NCBI GenBank assembly: GCA_025055795.1
Contig: JANWVV010000011.1
Span: forward strand, 33,292 to 97,291
Reading direction: 5' to 3'
Length of the DNA stretch: 64,000 bases
DNA from: Gemmataceae bacterium
GTDB lineage: Bacteria; Planctomycetota; Planctomycetia; Gemmatales; Gemmataceae
This document shows, piece by piece, positions 36,031 through 45,152 of the stretch. Both the position numbers and the translations under genes were made by a program. The first letter of the stretch is position 1. Every line of letters starts with the position of its first letter. Below the pieces are notes generated by a model, which was not told the DNA's origin, did not search any database, and saw only the letters and a list, made by a program, of their open reading frames with translations.

Positions 36031-37281
36031 TCAGACAGCGCCAAAGGCCAGGCAGCAGTTGTGGCCGCCGAAGCCGAAGCTATTGGACAAGGCCTTTCGC
36101 ACCCGGACTTCGCGAGCCACGTTGGGAATGTAGTCGAGGTCGCAGCCCCCTTCGACGTCCGGGTGGTGCAAGTTGATCGTAGGGTGGAGGACTCCATGGC
36201 GGATGCTTAAGGCACAAGCGACCGCCTCGGCCCCGCCGCTGGCTCCTAGCAAATGGCCAATCATGCTTTTGGTGCTGGAAATCATCAGTTTGCGGGCATG
36301 ATCGCCAAAGACGATCTTGATGGCCTTGGTTTCGGCCACGTCTCCCAAGGGGGTGCTGGTGCCGTGGGCGTTGATGTACTGGACGTCTTCTGGGTTCCAG
36401 CCGGCGTCACGGATGGCGGCCCGCATGGCCTCGGCCGCTCCGACCCCTTCTTCGTGGGGCTGGGTGATGTGGTAGGCGTCCGCCGTGTTGCCAATGCCGC
36501 AGATCTCCGCGTAGATGGCGGCCCCCCGAGCCTTGGCATGTTCGTATTCCTCCAGCACGAGGATGCCGGCCCCTTCGCTGAGCACGAAGCCATCCCGGTC
36601 TTTGTCGAAGGGGCGACTGGCCCCGGCTGGATCGTCATTGCGTTCGGACAGGGCGCGACAAGCGATGAAGCCCGCCAAGCCCATTGGGGTGACCGCCGCT
36701 TCGCTCCCACCAGTAATCATGACGTCGGCATAACCATAGCGGATCGCCGTGCAGGCATCGGCAATCGCATGGGCCGCAGAAGAACAGGCCGTCGAAACCG
36801 TCGTGTTGGGACCACGCAGACCGTAGCGAATCGAGATGTTCCCTGCAGCCGCGTTGATAATCATCTTGGGGATGACAAAAGGGTTGACCCGTGTCGGCCC
36901 TTTGGATAGCAACACCTCGTGACCAGTTTCGAACTCCTTCAGGCCGCCGATGCCGCTGCCCAGAATGCAGCCGCACCGGAACGGATCCTCCCGACTGAAA
37001 TCGATGCCGCTGTCCCGGACGGCCTCCTCGGCGGCCACCAAGGCAAACTGCGTGAACCGGTCCATTTTCCGGACCGTCACTTTGTCGAAATAGGCGTCGG
37101 GATTGAAGTTTTTGACCTCGCCGCCAAATTTGACCCGGAACTGGCTGGTGTCAAAGCTGGTCAACAAGGCGATGCCACTGCGCCCGTTGACCAGGCCACG
37201 CCAGTACTCGGCACAGGTCAAGCCCAGTGGGTTGACCGTGCCCAGACCTGTAATGACGACGCGACGCCGCTGCGTATGCAT
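36031..37281 (-). CDS. fabF: beta-ketoacyl-ACP synthase II
   Basis: 416 residues with the intact Cys-His-His site: STACSSAAHA, NAHGTSTPLGD and SMIGHLLGASGG. The N-terminus is VVITGLGTVNPLG. The enzyme condenses malonyl-ACP with acyl-ACP in fatty acid elongation. A GTG at 37284 is possible, but the ATG at 37281 overlaps the acpP stop as TGATG, a typical translational-coupling arrangement, so I prefer it. It is the last gene of the rpmF-plsX-fabD-acpP-fabF run; fabH and fabG are not seen. Confidence 0.96.
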   Translation of the reverse strand: MHTQRRRVVITGLGTVNPLGLTCAEYWRGLVNGRSGIALLTSFDTSQFRVKFGGEVKNFNPDAYFDKVTVRKMDRFTQFALVAAEEAVRDSGIDFSREDPFRCGCILGSGIGGLKEFETGHEVLLSKGPTRVNPFVIPKMIINAAAGNISIRYGLRGPNTTVSTACSSAAHAIADACTAIRYGYADVMITGGSEAAVTPMGLAGFIACRALSERNDDPAGASRPFDKDRDGFVLSEGAGILVLEEYEHAKARGAAIYAEICGIGNTADAYHITQPHEEGVGAAEAMRAAIRDAGWNPEDVQYINAHGTSTPLGDVAETKAIKIVFGDHARKLMISSTKSMIGHLLGASGGAEAVACALSIRHGVLHPTINLHHPDVEGGCDLDYIPNVAREVRVRKALSNSFGFGGHNCCLAFGAV

Positions 37282-37574
37282 CACAACTGCTGTTCCTGTG
37301 TTTTACGCTCTTCCAGCTTGGCCACGATATAGTCGATCACATCGCCGACGGTCCGGATCTTTTCCGCGTCCGTATCCGGTATCTGGATTTCAAATTCGTC
37401 CTCCAGCTCCATGACAAATTCGACGACATCCAGCGAATCGGCCCCGATGTCATCGGCACCGGCCTGACCGCCTCCCTGGAAGGTGGTGCTCCGCTTGATG
37501 TTCTCTTTGGGTGTATTGAAATGCTCACTGATAAGCTCGATCACACGCGTTTCGATGGACTGCTTGTCGATCAC
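37281..37574 (-). CDS. acpP: acyl carrier protein
   Basis: A 97-residue ACP. The phosphopantetheine Ser is in [18 protein letters not shown]. The chain is a little longer than the usual 77-80 residues, with a short GGGQAGADD insertion before the DSL and a Gln/Glu tail. The start is GTG with GGAGGG eight bases upstream. The stop overlaps fabF by one base. It carries growing acyl chains in the cytoplasm. Confidence 0.96.
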   Translation of the reverse strand: MIDKQSIETRVIELISEHFNTPKENIKRSTTFQGGGQAGADDIGADSLDVVEFVMELEDEFEIQIPDTDAEKIRTVGDVIDYIVAKLEERKTQEQQL

Positions 37575-38081
37575 GTTACGTCCCTCCGGGTGGTAGCTCT
37601 ACCGTTGTGGTGCACAACGGCTGTCCGCGCCCACCAACCGCTTGGGTGACAACCTGCTTGTTGCATAACCCTGCCGGCCGACAGCAACACCAACTGCCGC
37701 CGCACGGACCCTTCGCCCAAAATGTAGCGACCAGAGCAAGGGACGGAAAGACATCCTCGGCCCGGCCTGCGTTTTCCCTCAATGGGCAGCGTGGTTGCTG
37801 CCTGACGCAAACAAACTGTCCGTCCGTATGCCTCCTCGTTTTCCCGCAAAACTTTTCGTGGAAAGCTCCTCTGTTTCCTCCCCTGACGGCAAGGTGCCGA
37901 CGGCTAGCCTCGGCCTGACCAGGAGGTATTTCTGCGGTCCACAAACCAGGCTCGCCCTGGCTTTTGGGGGCGTTCGACCCTGTTCATTTTATCCAAAGAG
38001 GACGAGTTCCATAGCATATCGGCACAGGTAATGCAACTAGAACTACCGGCGGCCCGGGACTGTGGCCCCAGGCCAAGGGGC
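37575..38081. other. intergenic region upstream of acpP
   Basis: About 505 bp between fabD and acpP, large for a fatty-acid operon. No supported gene (fabG would be expected here but is not present). The acpP promoter is probably here, so the block may be two transcripts. Confidence 0.5.
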
Positions 38082-38990
38082 TCAGGCCGGGATGTTGATC
38101 ACCTCGGCTTTGCGATTAACACGCTTGAGCAGACCAGCCAGGACACGTCCCGGTCCGATTTCGTAGAAACGCTCCACGCCGCTGGCCAACAGGCCGCGCA
38201 GGGTTTCTTCCCACCGGACCGGGGCGGTTACCTGACGGATCAGCAGCGAGCGAATCTGAGCCGGGTCGGTGTGGGGTTGGGCATCTACATTCGACCACAC
38301 CGGGAAGCGCGGGGGCTGGATAGGCAAGGGGGCCAGTGCAGCCGCAAGCCGGGCTTCGGCCGGTTGCATCAACGGTGTGTGGAAGGCACCGGCCACGGCC
38401 AGCCGCACCGTCCGGATGCCCCGGGCCGTCGCAAGCTGTTCCAACCGCTCCACCGCCACTTGACTGCCCGAGACCACCAGATTGCCTGGACACAGGTAAT
38501 TGGCAATCTGCAGTACCTGGTTCCCTCCTCGGGCTTCGGCTACCAGTTCTTCGACCTCTGCGACCTCCAGGCCCAGCACGCTGACCATGCCGGAAGGAGC
38601 CGCCTCGGCCGCTGCCTGCATGGCTTGTCCGCGTGCCTGCACCAGGCGCAGACCCTCGGCAAAGCTCCAGGCCCCCGCGGCGGTCAGCGCCGTATACTCT
38701 CCCAGGCTCAGACCCGCTGCTGCCACGATCGTCTCCGCTGCTTCGCCTCCTTCCTGCCGCCAGTGCGCATAAGCGGCCAGGCTGGACACAAAAATGGCCG
38801 GCTGACTGACGTCGGTCGCGTTCAACCGTTCGGCAGGCCCTTCCCGGCAAAGCCGCAGCAGGTCATAACCCAGTACGCCGCGAGCCTGATCAAACAACGC
38901 CTCAGCCACGCGCGAGCGTTGCACCAGTTCCACCGCCATCCCTACATACTGCGCGCCCTGACCGGGAAACAGTAAAGCCGTGCGTGGCAT
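38082..38990 (-). CDS. fabD: malonyl-CoA:ACP transacylase
   Basis: 302 residues. FPGQGAQYVGM at the N-terminus, the nucleophile Ser in GLSLGEYTA, the catalytic His in AGAFHTPLM and the C-terminal EIGPGRVLAGLLKR are all present. The enzyme moves malonyl from CoA to ACP. GAGGAG precedes the ATG. It follows plsX on the same strand after a 284-bp gap. Confidence 0.96.
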   Translation of the reverse strand: MPRTALLFPGQGAQYVGMAVELVQRSRVAEALFDQARGVLGYDLLRLCREGPAERLNATDVSQPAIFVSSLAAYAHWRQEGGEAAETIVAAAGLSLGEYTALTAAGAWSFAEGLRLVQARGQAMQAAAEAAPSGMVSVLGLEVAEVEELVAEARGGNQVLQIANYLCPGNLVVSGSQVAVERLEQLATARGIRTVRLAVAGAFHTPLMQPAEARLAAALAPLPIQPPRFPVWSNVDAQPHTDPAQIRSLLIRQVTAPVRWEETLRGLLASGVERFYEIGPGRVLAGLLKRVNRKAEVINIPA

Positions 38991-39274
38991 GCTGCTATGC
39001 TCCTCGAATCCGGCCGGCTGGGTGTTCTGCAGGTAGAAAAATCTGCCCCTGACCTGGCCCCGCTGTCAATCCCAAAGCGGTACCGACTGCTCCGATCCCC
39101 TGTTCGTGTAGCCGCTGGATATAAAATCATCCGCCTTTTGCCGAAAGGTCAGGTCCGTGTTACCCTCGGACACGGGCAGGAATCACCATCAGTCCTCCAC
39201 AAGACATCATGGTCAGAAAAGGTATGCCCAGAGAGAAAGGGATCAACTGGCCCGCCGGATTGTGAGAGGCCGGC

Positions 39275-40288
39275 TTACTCTTCGCCGTTGGCGGGCAATT
39301 GTTCCAGGGCTTCCACCAGGCTGGCGTTGAGACGCAGACGTACTAGCTGGGCGGCCGAACGTAAGGCGTTGGCAATGGCGACGTCGGTGGAGGAGCCGTG
39401 ACAGATCAGGCACACACCATCGATCCCCAATAGCGGAGCGCCACCGAAGGTGCTGTAGTGGTAGCTGCGGATCAGGTCATGTAAGGCCTGGGCGGCTCGT
39501 TCTTTCTCGCCCTGCAGCGGCTCGATGAGGCGATCCCGTACCACCTGCATAAGAAACTCGAAGATTCCTTCACTCAGCTTGAGCACGACATTGCCGGTAA
39601 AGCCATCCGTGACGATCACGTCGGCGGCTCCCCGCGGAATGTCCCGCCCCTCGACATTGCCGACGAACTGCTCGCGTAGGGGACCCTGGCGTAACAATTC
39701 GTAGCTTTTCTGAACCAGTTCATGCCCCTTGCCTTCCTCTTCGCCGACGTTCATCAGGCCAACGGCCGGACGCGGGATTTTCAGCAGTTCGCGAGCAAAC
39801 ACGCTGCCCATCACCGCATATTCCAGCAGGTGCCTCGGCTTGGGAAAGACATTGGCCCCTACGTCAATAACGACGGACTGGCCACGCGCATTGGGCATGA
39901 CCGCGGCAATTCCGGGCCGGTGAACACAGGGGAGAAAGCGACGTGTTTTCAGGCCACCGGCCACGACCGCCCCCGTGTTGCCGGCACTGACCAGTCCATC
40001 CACGCGGTGTTCGGCCAGCAGTTGCCAGCAGCGGAAAATGGAGGCGTCTGGCTTGCGCCGGAGGGCTTCGCTGGGTTTGTCTTTCATGCCGACCGCTTCG
40101 GGAGCGTGCACGATTTCCAGCCGCTGGCTGGGCACGCCGGCCTGCCCACTCAGCAATGATTCCAATTGGGGCTGGTCCCCCACCAGCACAATGGTGAGGT
40201 CCGGAGTGGTTTGTAAAGCGCGTACAGCACCTGCCACATTCGGGATAGCCCCGAAGTCGCCCCCCGCTGCGTCCAGCGCGATGCGCAT
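39275..40288 (-). CDS. plsX: phosphate acyltransferase PlsX
   Basis: 337 residues. MRIALDAAGGDFGA at the N-terminus, VSAGNTGAVVAGG, IDVGANV and the C-terminal LLGIDGVCLICHGSS are family landmarks. PlsX makes acyl-phosphate from acyl-ACP for phospholipid synthesis. It starts 3 bp after the rpmF stop, the common rpmF-plsX pairing, so they are likely co-translated. Downstream it leads to fabD. Confidence 0.95.
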   Translation of the reverse strand: MRIALDAAGGDFGAIPNVAGAVRALQTTPDLTIVLVGDQPQLESLLSGQAGVPSQRLEIVHAPEAVGMKDKPSEALRRKPDASIFRCWQLLAEHRVDGLVSAGNTGAVVAGGLKTRRFLPCVHRPGIAAVMPNARGQSVVIDVGANVFPKPRHLLEYAVMGSVFARELLKIPRPAVGLMNVGEEEGKGHELVQKSYELLRQGPLREQFVGNVEGRDIPRGAADVIVTDGFTGNVVLKLSEGIFEFLMQVVRDRLIEPLQGEKERAAQALHDLIRSYHYSTFGGAPLLGIDGVCLICHGSSTDVAIANALRSAAQLVRLRLNASLVEALEQLPANGEE

Positions 40289-40291
40289 AAG

Positions 40292-40489
40292 TCACTTCCG
40301 CGTCGGTTCTTCCGTGGCCACGCTAATGGCCGTACGCCCCTGATAGTACCCACAATGGGGACAGGCCCGATGCGGCAACACCGGTTCATTGCACTGGGGA
40401 CAATATTGCACCTGTACCGGTATTACCGCATGGTGGCTGCGGCGATGATTACGCCGGGAACGGGACGTGCGACGCTTCGGAACTGCCAT
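40292..40489 (-). CDS. rpmF: 50S ribosomal protein L32
   Basis: 65 residues. MAVPKRRTSRSRRNHRRSHH is the classic L32 start. A zinc ribbon CPQC...CPHC follows, so this is the zinc-binding form. GGAGG lies upstream of the ATG. It heads the plsX-fabD-acpP-fabF run. Confidence 0.97.
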   Translation of the reverse strand: MAVPKRRTSRSRRNHRRSHHAVIPVQVQYCPQCNEPVLPHRACPHCGYYQGRTAISVATEEPTRK

Positions 40490-41190
40490 GGTTTCCTCCT
40501 GTCGACCGCTGCCGCTATCTGGTTTTCCCGACTCGTTTGCTCCGCTCGGGTGGCTCGTATCCTCCCAACCGGAAGGCCGGGATACAAGACTCGGATAAGG
40601 CGGTCATCCTAGGAATTGCCCTGCGTCCAGGCAAGCACCCGTTCCGGCCCTTGGCACCGCCGACCCTACGCCAGCAGGCTGCCCTACCCTCACCGGACGT
40701 CCTGACCCTCTCTTCTCGCTAACGACCCCGTTAGTAACTCCGATGAAAATGCCACGAAAAAAGCGCAAAGCTGCATGCCTTTTCCATTTTTCTCCGAGCA
40801 GCCAGCATCGGCCCGGGACTATTGTAAGCTGCCATCGCACCCCTCGCCCATCCCCACCTGGACTACGCTATAAGCTGATTGGACCAGCGAGGCGGACTGG
40901 TCTTTATCCGATTCTCTGGTAACGACTTTGCTTGGTATGACGCCACATCCGGACACCGTGAGGTATAGTGTTTTTGTTTTTACTTGTGAAATTATGAACA
41001 AAAACCCCAGATGTGTCAAGGGCAATCGGCATTGTTCACAAGCGTTGACCCCGGCGACTTTACACTGGTGCGACTCGGTTACTCTATAGTAACTCCTAAG
41101 ATAAAGCGTGAGCTGTACCAGAGAGGGTGGTCGGGTTAGCCGCGTCTGTGAAGATTTTTCCCTGTTCCGTGTGGCGGAGGTATTGGTGTC
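40490..41190. other. divergent intergenic region, rpmF and HIT promoters
   Basis: About 700 bp. A 59-codon frame at 40742 (MKMPRKKRKAACLFH...) has no ribosome site and is not called. A relatively AT-rich stretch lies at 40960-41000. A 6-bp palindromic pair GTTACT/AGTAAC sits at 41078-41093. I saw no RNA gene. Confidence 0.5.
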
Positions 41191-41715
41191 GTGGACCGTT
41201 TATGGGCTCCTTGGCGGTTGGCTTATGTTGCGGCCCCCAAGCCTCCTGCCGTTGGGGGGGATGATGGATGCTTCATTTGTCGGGCAGTAGCGGCTGCCTC
41301 ACCGGCGGAGGATCGCGCCTGCTGGCTAGTACACCGTTCTGCGTGCAGTGTGGTGATTCTCAACCGCTTTCCGTACAACAACGGGCACTTGCTTATCTGC
41401 CCTCAAGCCCATAAAGGGACGCTGGAGACCCTTTCCGATGCCGAATTGCTGGATCTTCAGCATCAGTTGTGTCGTTTCATGATGGTGTTACAGAAGCGGA
41501 TGCGGCCGGATGGTTTCAACATAGGTCTGAATCTGGGTCGGGCAGCGGGGGCGGGGGTGCCGGGGCATCTGCATTGGCACCTGGTGCCCCGCTGGCAGGG
41601 CGACACCAACTTCATGCCCGTCATTGCCGACACCCGTGTGCTCGTACAATCCTTGGAAGCGCTTTATGATTTGTTACAGGAGGAGCTGCAAGCGAACGCT
41701 GAGCCGCAGAGCTGA
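41191..41715 (+). CDS. HIT family hydrolase
   Basis: 174 residues. The histidine triad HLHWHLVPRW is near residue 127. CFIC near residue 29 resembles the zinc-binding Cys pair of Ap4A-type HIT proteins. The start is GTG (MDRLWAPWRLAYV is a family-typical N-terminus) with GCGGAGG ten bases upstream. Members hydrolyse dinucleoside polyphosphates or adenylated compounds. The dNTP hydrolase follows after 60 bp, a plausible nucleotide-handling pair. Confidence 0.92.
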   Translation: MDRLWAPWRLAYVAAPKPPAVGGDDGCFICRAVAAASPAEDRACWLVHRSACSVVILNRFPYNNGHLLICPQAHKGTLETLSDAELLDLQHQLCRFMMVLQKRMRPDGFNIGLNLGRAAGAGVPGHLHWHLVPRWQGDTNFMPVIADTRVLVQSLEALYDLLQEELQANAEPQS

Positions 41716-41775
41716 TGGTCTTCGGCACGTTCACTCAAGGGGCCAGGCCAACGTCCCATTGGCAGCACGCAGGCC

Positions 41776-42999
41776 ATGACCGCTTTTCCCCTGTCGGCCC
41801 ACGACTGGCTGGAATTTGAGGAAGCCTGGCTGGCACCCTATGCTATGCGCTGCCGGGCCTCCCGTGGACGTCGTTATCCCGAGCCCACCCATCCCTACCG
41901 TACCCTGTACCAACGCGACCGGGAACGGATCGTTCATTGTACGGCCTTTCGCCGCATGACCGGCAAGACGCAGGTGCTGGTTGCCAGCATCAACGATCAT
42001 CATCGCACCCGTCTAACTCACACGCTGGAGGTGGCCCAAATAGCCCGCACGGTGGCCCGTCGCCTACGCCTGAATGAAGATCTGACCGAGGCGATTGCCC
42101 TGGCCCACGACATTGGTCATCCGCCCTTCGGCCATGCCGGCGAACAGGCCCTCAATCAGTGCCTGCAGCATCTGGGAGGGTTCGATCATAATCTGTTCGG
42201 CCTGCGCCGGGTCGATGAGCTGGAGGAACGCTATCCCGAATTCCCGGGTTTGAATCTCTCCTTCGAGGTACGGGAAGCCTTTGTGCAACACTGTCGCCGC
42301 ACGGATGCACCGGAGTGCGCCGAGTTCCGCGACTGCGGCCAGCCGTTGCTGGAGGCCCAAGTGGTCGATGTGGTCGATGCCATCGCTTACGATACGCACG
42401 ATGTCGATGATGCCCTGGGCCTGGGGTTTTTGACTCTGGAGGAGCTCCGGAGCGTTCCGTTCTGGGCCGAGGCCGTGGAACGGGTACAGCGGCAGCATCC
42501 AGGACTCAACGGTCCTCCCCTGCGTACAGCGGTCATCCGCGAGCTGCTCGCCTGGCAAGTTACCGATCTGCTGGAAGAAACTACTCGCCGCCTGCAGCAG
42601 TACAACATCCGCACGGTAGAAGACGTGCGCCGTGCCCCGGCCCCGCTAGTCGGATTTACCCCCTACCTGACGCAACGCAAGGCCGAATGGGAACGCTTTT
42701 TGCATCAGCGGGTCTACTCCCACCATAGCGTTCTGCGGATGACTCACAACGGCCAACGCATCCTCGAAGCTCTGTTCCATGAATACGTCCGTCATCCGGA
42801 ATTGTTGCCGGAGAAACATCTGCGACGCTGGAGCGGGGCGGTTCAGTTCCGCGGGCCACCGCCACCTAACTGGCTGACCCACAATCGCCGACCCGTACCC
42901 GAACTGGAACGCGTGGTGGCCGACTACCTGGCCGGCATGACCGACCGCTTCGCTCAGATGGAATATCGTCGCCTGTTTCTGCCCACCATGGAAATCTGA
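41776..42999 (+). CDS. dgt: deoxyguanosinetriphosphate triphosphohydrolase-like HD protein
   Basis: 407 residues of the dGTPase HD-domain family. Metal ligands are visible as RLTHTLEVAQIAR, AHDIGHPPFGHAGE and AYDTHDVDD. The enzyme removes the triphosphate from dNTPs, keeping the pool in check; in this family substrate range varies. The length is near that of the shorter, non-E. coli type. It is downstream of the HIT gene in the same direction. Confidence 0.93.
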   Translation: MTAFPLSAHDWLEFEEAWLAPYAMRCRASRGRRYPEPTHPYRTLYQRDRERIVHCTAFRRMTGKTQVLVASINDHHRTRLTHTLEVAQIARTVARRLRLNEDLTEAIALAHDIGHPPFGHAGEQALNQCLQHLGGFDHNLFGLRRVDELEERYPEFPGLNLSFEVREAFVQHCRRTDAPECAEFRDCGQPLLEAQVVDVVDAIAYDTHDVDDALGLGFLTLEELRSVPFWAEAVERVQRQHPGLNGPPLRTAVIRELLAWQVTDLLEETTRRLQQYNIRTVEDVRRAPAPLVGFTPYLTQRKAEWERFLHQRVYSHHSVLRMTHNGQRILEALFHEYVRHPELLPEKHLRRWSGAVQFRGPPPPNWLTHNRRPVPELERVVADYLAGMTDRFAQMEYRRLFLPTMEI

Positions 43000-43354
43000 G
43001 CAATCCCCGCTGAAATCTGACTAATTCCTGCAGCCTCTGTTCATGGCGGGTACTCCATCGCGCGGTGGCCCGTGATGACCCTCAGTTCGCTGACCATCAG
43101 GGGTTGAAGCTTGCCGGCAGAAAGGGTATGCCCACGCCTCGGCAGTCCAGAGACTACTCGGGTTGCTGACAATCCTCGCAACTGCGGAGCCTGTAGCGCT
43201 CCAGGCAATCGATGGTGCTGGAACGGCACCCCCACGCCTGCCGGAACAAACGCTAAAATGAGTAGGTAGAAGCGTTCGATTCTATTGACATGCACGTCTG
43301 CGCGGCGGAGGGGCGTCCGGTTTGTCTGGCCCGCTCGATGAAGGGGGGGATTTC
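43000..43354. other. intergenic region with a 21-bp near repeat at its start
   Basis: About 355 bp. GAAATCTGAGCAATCCCCG, spanning the dgt stop at 42991, is followed 21 bp later by GAAATCTGACTAATTCCTG (43012), an imperfect tandem copy. Nothing else recognised. Confidence 0.5.
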
Positions 43355-43870
43355 ATGAAAGCATTGCTTCTTCTGGATGACGGTTTCGAGGATGTAACCG
43401 TTCACTATCTGTGGTATCGCATGCAGGAGGCGGGCTGGGGAGTATGTCTGGCCTCGCCGGTGGCCCACATTCTGACGGGCGAGCATAGCTACCGCATCGA
43501 GCCGGACACCACCATTCATGAGATTAATCCAGCGGACTACGATCTGCTGCTGATCCCGGATGGAAGTTGTGTGGAACGTCTACGGTTGCGCGAAGAAGCC
43601 GTCGATGTTACCCGGACGTTCGTGCAGGATGGGGCAACGGTGGCGGCAGTGGGTCACGGCCCTCAGTTGCTCATCAGTGCGGGGGTGCTGGATGGTCGAC
43701 GGGTGACCTGCGCACCGGGGATCCGCGACGATGTCCGGGCCGCGGGAGCAGATTACCGGGACGAAGCGGTGGTAGTCGACGGTCCCTTGTTCACCTGCCG
43801 GCATCGGGACGATCTGCCCCTGCTGATGCCACGCCTACTGTTGCAGACCCGTGTCAGCCCGCGCAATTGA
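43355..43870 (+). CDS. DJ-1/PfpI-like protein lacking the catalytic cysteine
   Basis: 171 residues with the DJ-1/PfpI flavodoxin-like pattern (KALLLLDDGFEDV, DYDLLLIPDG). At the nucleophile elbow the family's C-H-G-P is G-H-G-P: VAAVGHGPQLL, with Gly100 in the Cys position. The codon is GGT, one base from TGT. The nearby elements (PGIRDDVRAAGADYRDEAVVVDG, TCRHRDDLPLLMPRLL) follow the family. The start is the ATG at 43355 with a purine-rich GGGGGGA leader. It may be a binding or regulatory paralogue rather than an enzyme. No operon partner. Confidence 0.85.
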   Translation: MKALLLLDDGFEDVTVHYLWYRMQEAGWGVCLASPVAHILTGEHSYRIEPDTTIHEINPADYDLLLIPDGSCVERLRLREEAVDVTRTFVQDGATVAAVGHGPQLLISAGVLDGRRVTCAPGIRDDVRAAGADYRDEAVVVDGPLFTCRHRDDLPLLMPRLLLQTRVSPRN

Positions 43871-44086
43871 CTCCGTCCCCCTGGGCTGTCCAACTCGCGT
43901 TTTTGACCCTGAAAACCGTAATTGCAGGCAGGCTTCGGCACACCGTTGTTGTTCGTCCGGTACGGGCGAGCGACGCCCTTGCGTCGCCCTTGGTTCACGC
44001 ACGCGCGGCGGTTAGCCGCCTGGTTGGCCCGTAAGCCAGCCGGCGGAGCAGCGGGTGGTTTTCGCAGGGTTTGCTTGCTCGCCTGG

Positions 44087-45064
44087 TTAACCGAAGCGTT
44101 GTTGCCGCAGAATGAGGTAATCGAGTAAGGCCCGGTCGAAACCGACGGAGGTGTCGATGGGAACATAGTCGACCCGGGCGGCCGCACACTCGCGGCGGTA
44201 GTAGCTGCGGAATTCGTCGACAAAGCGTAAATAGTCGGTCCGGATTCCCTGGGCATCGATCTGCTGGTGGGCTTCCGACTCGACGTCCTGGAAATCGATC
44301 AGGCCAGCCAGGGGAAACTGGGCTTCCAGTACGTCGAGGATGTGGAACAGGATGACTTCGTGACCGGCGTAACGGAGACGGTACAAGCTGCGGATGACGC
44401 TTTCCGCTTCCGCACGCCACTCATCGCGGGTGGGGAGCAGATCGCTGAAGATCATGATCAGGCATTTGCCGCGCAGAAAGCTGGCCAGTTGCATCAGACT
44501 TCCGCCGACATCGGTAAGGCCAGTGGGTCGCAGATTGGCTAATACCGACAGCAAGGTGCCCAGTTGGGACCGTTTGCTTTTAGGCGGTACCACCGTGCGC
44601 AACTGGGTATCGAAGGCCACCAGCCCGACCGGGTCCTGTTGTTGGATCATCAGATAGGCCAGGGCTGCTGCCAGGCAGATGCCGTACTCGAATTTGGTCA
44701 GTGTTTCTACAGCGGCGGCCCCCAGCACTGTGGTGTCGATCTTCACGCCCGCCGCTTGGGCCTCAGCTGGACCGTTCCAGTCCATCGACTGCGACAAGTC
44801 CATCACCAGCCAGCCGGTCACGTTGGTCTCGGCCCGATACTTTTTGACAAAATATTTGCCCGTTTTGGCATAAACGTTCCAGTCGATCGTCTTCAGATCA
44901 TCGCCGGGGTTGTATTTGCGATGTTCCGAGAATTCGACGGAAAAACCGTGGAACGGGCTGGCATGCAGACCGCTGAGGAAACCCTCGACAATGAAGCGGG
45001 CACGCAGATCGAGCCGACCGACCTGACGAATTACCTCCGGACGCAGGTATTTTTCCGCTGGCAT
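44087..45064 (-). CDS. DUF58 domain protein
   Basis: 325 residues. The DUF58 core is clear: EFSEHRKYNPGDDLKTIDWNVYAKTGKYFVKKY, and a vWA-like strand with the metal motif MDLSQSM. Members usually work with a MoxR AAA+ ATPase and are thought to assist metal insertion or complex assembly. No MoxR gene is adjacent. GGAAG precedes the ATG. It is divergent from the GT4 gene, 88 bp apart. Confidence 0.92.
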   Translation of the reverse strand: MPAEKYLRPEVIRQVGRLDLRARFIVEGFLSGLHASPFHGFSVEFSEHRKYNPGDDLKTIDWNVYAKTGKYFVKKYRAETNVTGWLVMDLSQSMDWNGPAEAQAAGVKIDTTVLGAAAVETLTKFEYGICLAAALAYLMIQQQDPVGLVAFDTQLRTVVPPKSKRSQLGTLLSVLANLRPTGLTDVGGSLMQLASFLRGKCLIMIFSDLLPTRDEWRAEAESVIRSLYRLRYAGHEVILFHILDVLEAQFPLAGLIDFQDVESEAHQQIDAQGIRTDYLRFVDEFRSYYRRECAAARVDYVPIDTSVGFDRALLDYLILRQQRFG

Positions 45065-45152
45065 ACTTCCATTCTACACGGTTCTTTCCTCTTAACAGAA
45101 TATAAGTGAACCATCGGGGGCAGCGGCACGACACCTGACGGCTCGACCGCCC

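Noticed and set aside
40742..40921. 59-codon basic frame MKMPRKKRKAACLFH
   Set aside because: No ribosome binding site, and the residue pattern after 15 codons looks random.
44007..44020. GGCGG-TTAG-CCGCC hairpin downstream of the DUF58 gene as a terminator
   Set aside because: Five-base stem without a following T-run.
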